NCBI GenBank assembly: GCA_002480645.1
Contig: DLCN01000014.1
Location: 100,005-164,004, forward strand
DNA: 64,000 nt
From: Balneolaceae bacterium UBA7797
Lineage (GTDB): Bacteria; Bacteroidota; Rhodothermia; Balneolales; Balneolaceae
Direction: 5' to 3'
The notes beneath the pieces were generated by a model. It worked only from the letters and a program-made list of their open reading frames with translations. It had not been told where the DNA came from and made no database searches. Positions 63,595-64,000 of this stretch are shown here, piece after piece. Every line of letters begins with the position of its first letter. The first letter of the stretch is position 1. Made by a program: the position numbers and the translations under genes.

Positions 63595-63948
63595 CTACTT
63601 TTTATTCCCTCGAAGCTTCTCCCGGTTTTTGAGATTCCACTTCCTGAATTCAATCTCTTTCTTCTTCTCCAAACTTGAAAAAGCCACAGAGAGTACAGTT
63701 CCAATAATTAGTGCAATTATGATAGGAGCAGAAAATGAAAATGATGTATTCGAATTTACCTTGGTGCTGTCAGGTTGGGTTGAGTCAGAACGTTCACCAA
63801 TTGGTGTAATGGTGCCTGTTTTGCTATCAACTTTATAATACATCGGAGTTTTAGTAGATGTAGAATTTTGAGCAAAAGAGGAGTGGTAAAAGCTAAATAG
63901 AAATACCACCAGAAAAAGTGATTTAAGAAGTAGTGGCTTTAGCTTCAT
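63595..63948 (-). CDS. Small envelope protein with signal peptide and C-terminal membrane helix
   Basis: 117 residues. Signal peptide MKLKPLLLKSLFLVVFLFSFYHSSFAQ; a short polar middle rich in S, T and D (about 28-70); a hydrophobic helix SAPIIIALIIGTVLSVAFSS; and a basic end EKKKEIEFRKWNLKNREKLRGNKK. It should be a small membrane-anchored protein with an extracytoplasmic domain and a cytoplasmic basic tail. Not recognised. A plus-strand frame in the same place (63578-63838) has no such features. Confidence 0.75.
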   Translation of the reverse strand: MKLKPLLLKSLFLVVFLFSFYHSSFAQNSTSTKTPMYYKVDSKTGTITPIGERSDSTQPDSTKVNSNTSFSFSAPIIIALIIGTVLSVAFSSLEKKKEIEFRKWNLKNREKLRGNKK

Positions 63949-64000
63949 GGAGAATATATTTGGGAAACCGTATAATGACCCGGCGTTTAAGCGGCGAGCC

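Noticed and set aside
63578..63838. Plus-strand frame of 86 codons near the window end
   Set aside because: Opposite the signal-peptide/membrane-helix protein on the minus strand, which is more credible.

Overview
The window looks like chromosomal DNA from a member of Balneolota (Rhodothermota/Bacteroidota lineage; Gracilimonas, Balneola or Rhodohalobacter-like). Three things point there: a type IX secretion C-terminal sorting domain with the NYPNPFNPSSTIRF signature, promoters of the Bacteroidota type (TAnnTTTG about 20 nt after TTG), and many genes without a strong Shine-Dalgarno. Base composition appears moderate and AT-leaning by eye. The assignment is an inference from gene content. I see no rRNA, tRNA, CRISPR, insertion sequence or phage gene.

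Layout. 1-9.6 kb: the end of an ABC exporter, then a tiny sorting-signal protein coupled to a 2537-residue GLUG-repeat surface protein. 9.6-13.8 kb (minus): a GH3 beta-glucosidase lipoprotein and a btaA/btaB-like pair for betaine lipids. 13.8-18.6 kb: a DUF883-like protein, prfB with its programmed +1 frameshift, nadB, coaE and fructose-1,6-bisphosphatase. 18.6-22.4 kb (minus): a SpoU-type methyltransferase, a DUF192 lipoprotein and a large BNR/VPS10-type protein. 22.5-33.3 kb: the translation and RNA block rimP-nusA-infB-rbfA-truB-ribF, an outer-membrane barrel, rpsO and pnp. 33.7-38.1 kb: uronate isomerase, M16 peptidase and asnS.

38.2-43.2 kb holds a small unknown protein and a complete tripartite exporter (ABC, HlyD, TolC-like) whose ATPase has lost nearly every catalytic motif except Walker A. 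43.3-49.8 kb (minus): small conserved proteins, a YfcC-type transporter, RDD protein, bactofilin with an extra domain, SMP-30 lactonase, and an ArsR regulator with two AHSA1/SRPBCC proteins behind a twin-dyad operator. At 49.8-50.3 kb two unrelated gene fragments are joined by a deletion. 50.6-52.5 kb: holA, an ECF sigma factor and a very small anti-sigma-like protein.

52.6-56.2 kb (minus) is a compact three-gene unit: an SQR-like flavoprotein with three cysteines, a 55-residue basic protein, and a ~606-residue protein I cannot assign. 56.4-64 kb: lipoproteins, a PH-domain protein, an S9 peptidase, a methyltransferase, a serine beta-lactamase-like hydrolase and a small membrane protein.

The best candidates for something undescribed are the degenerate-ATPase exporter with its small leading gene, and the SQR-like/55-residue/606-residue unit.
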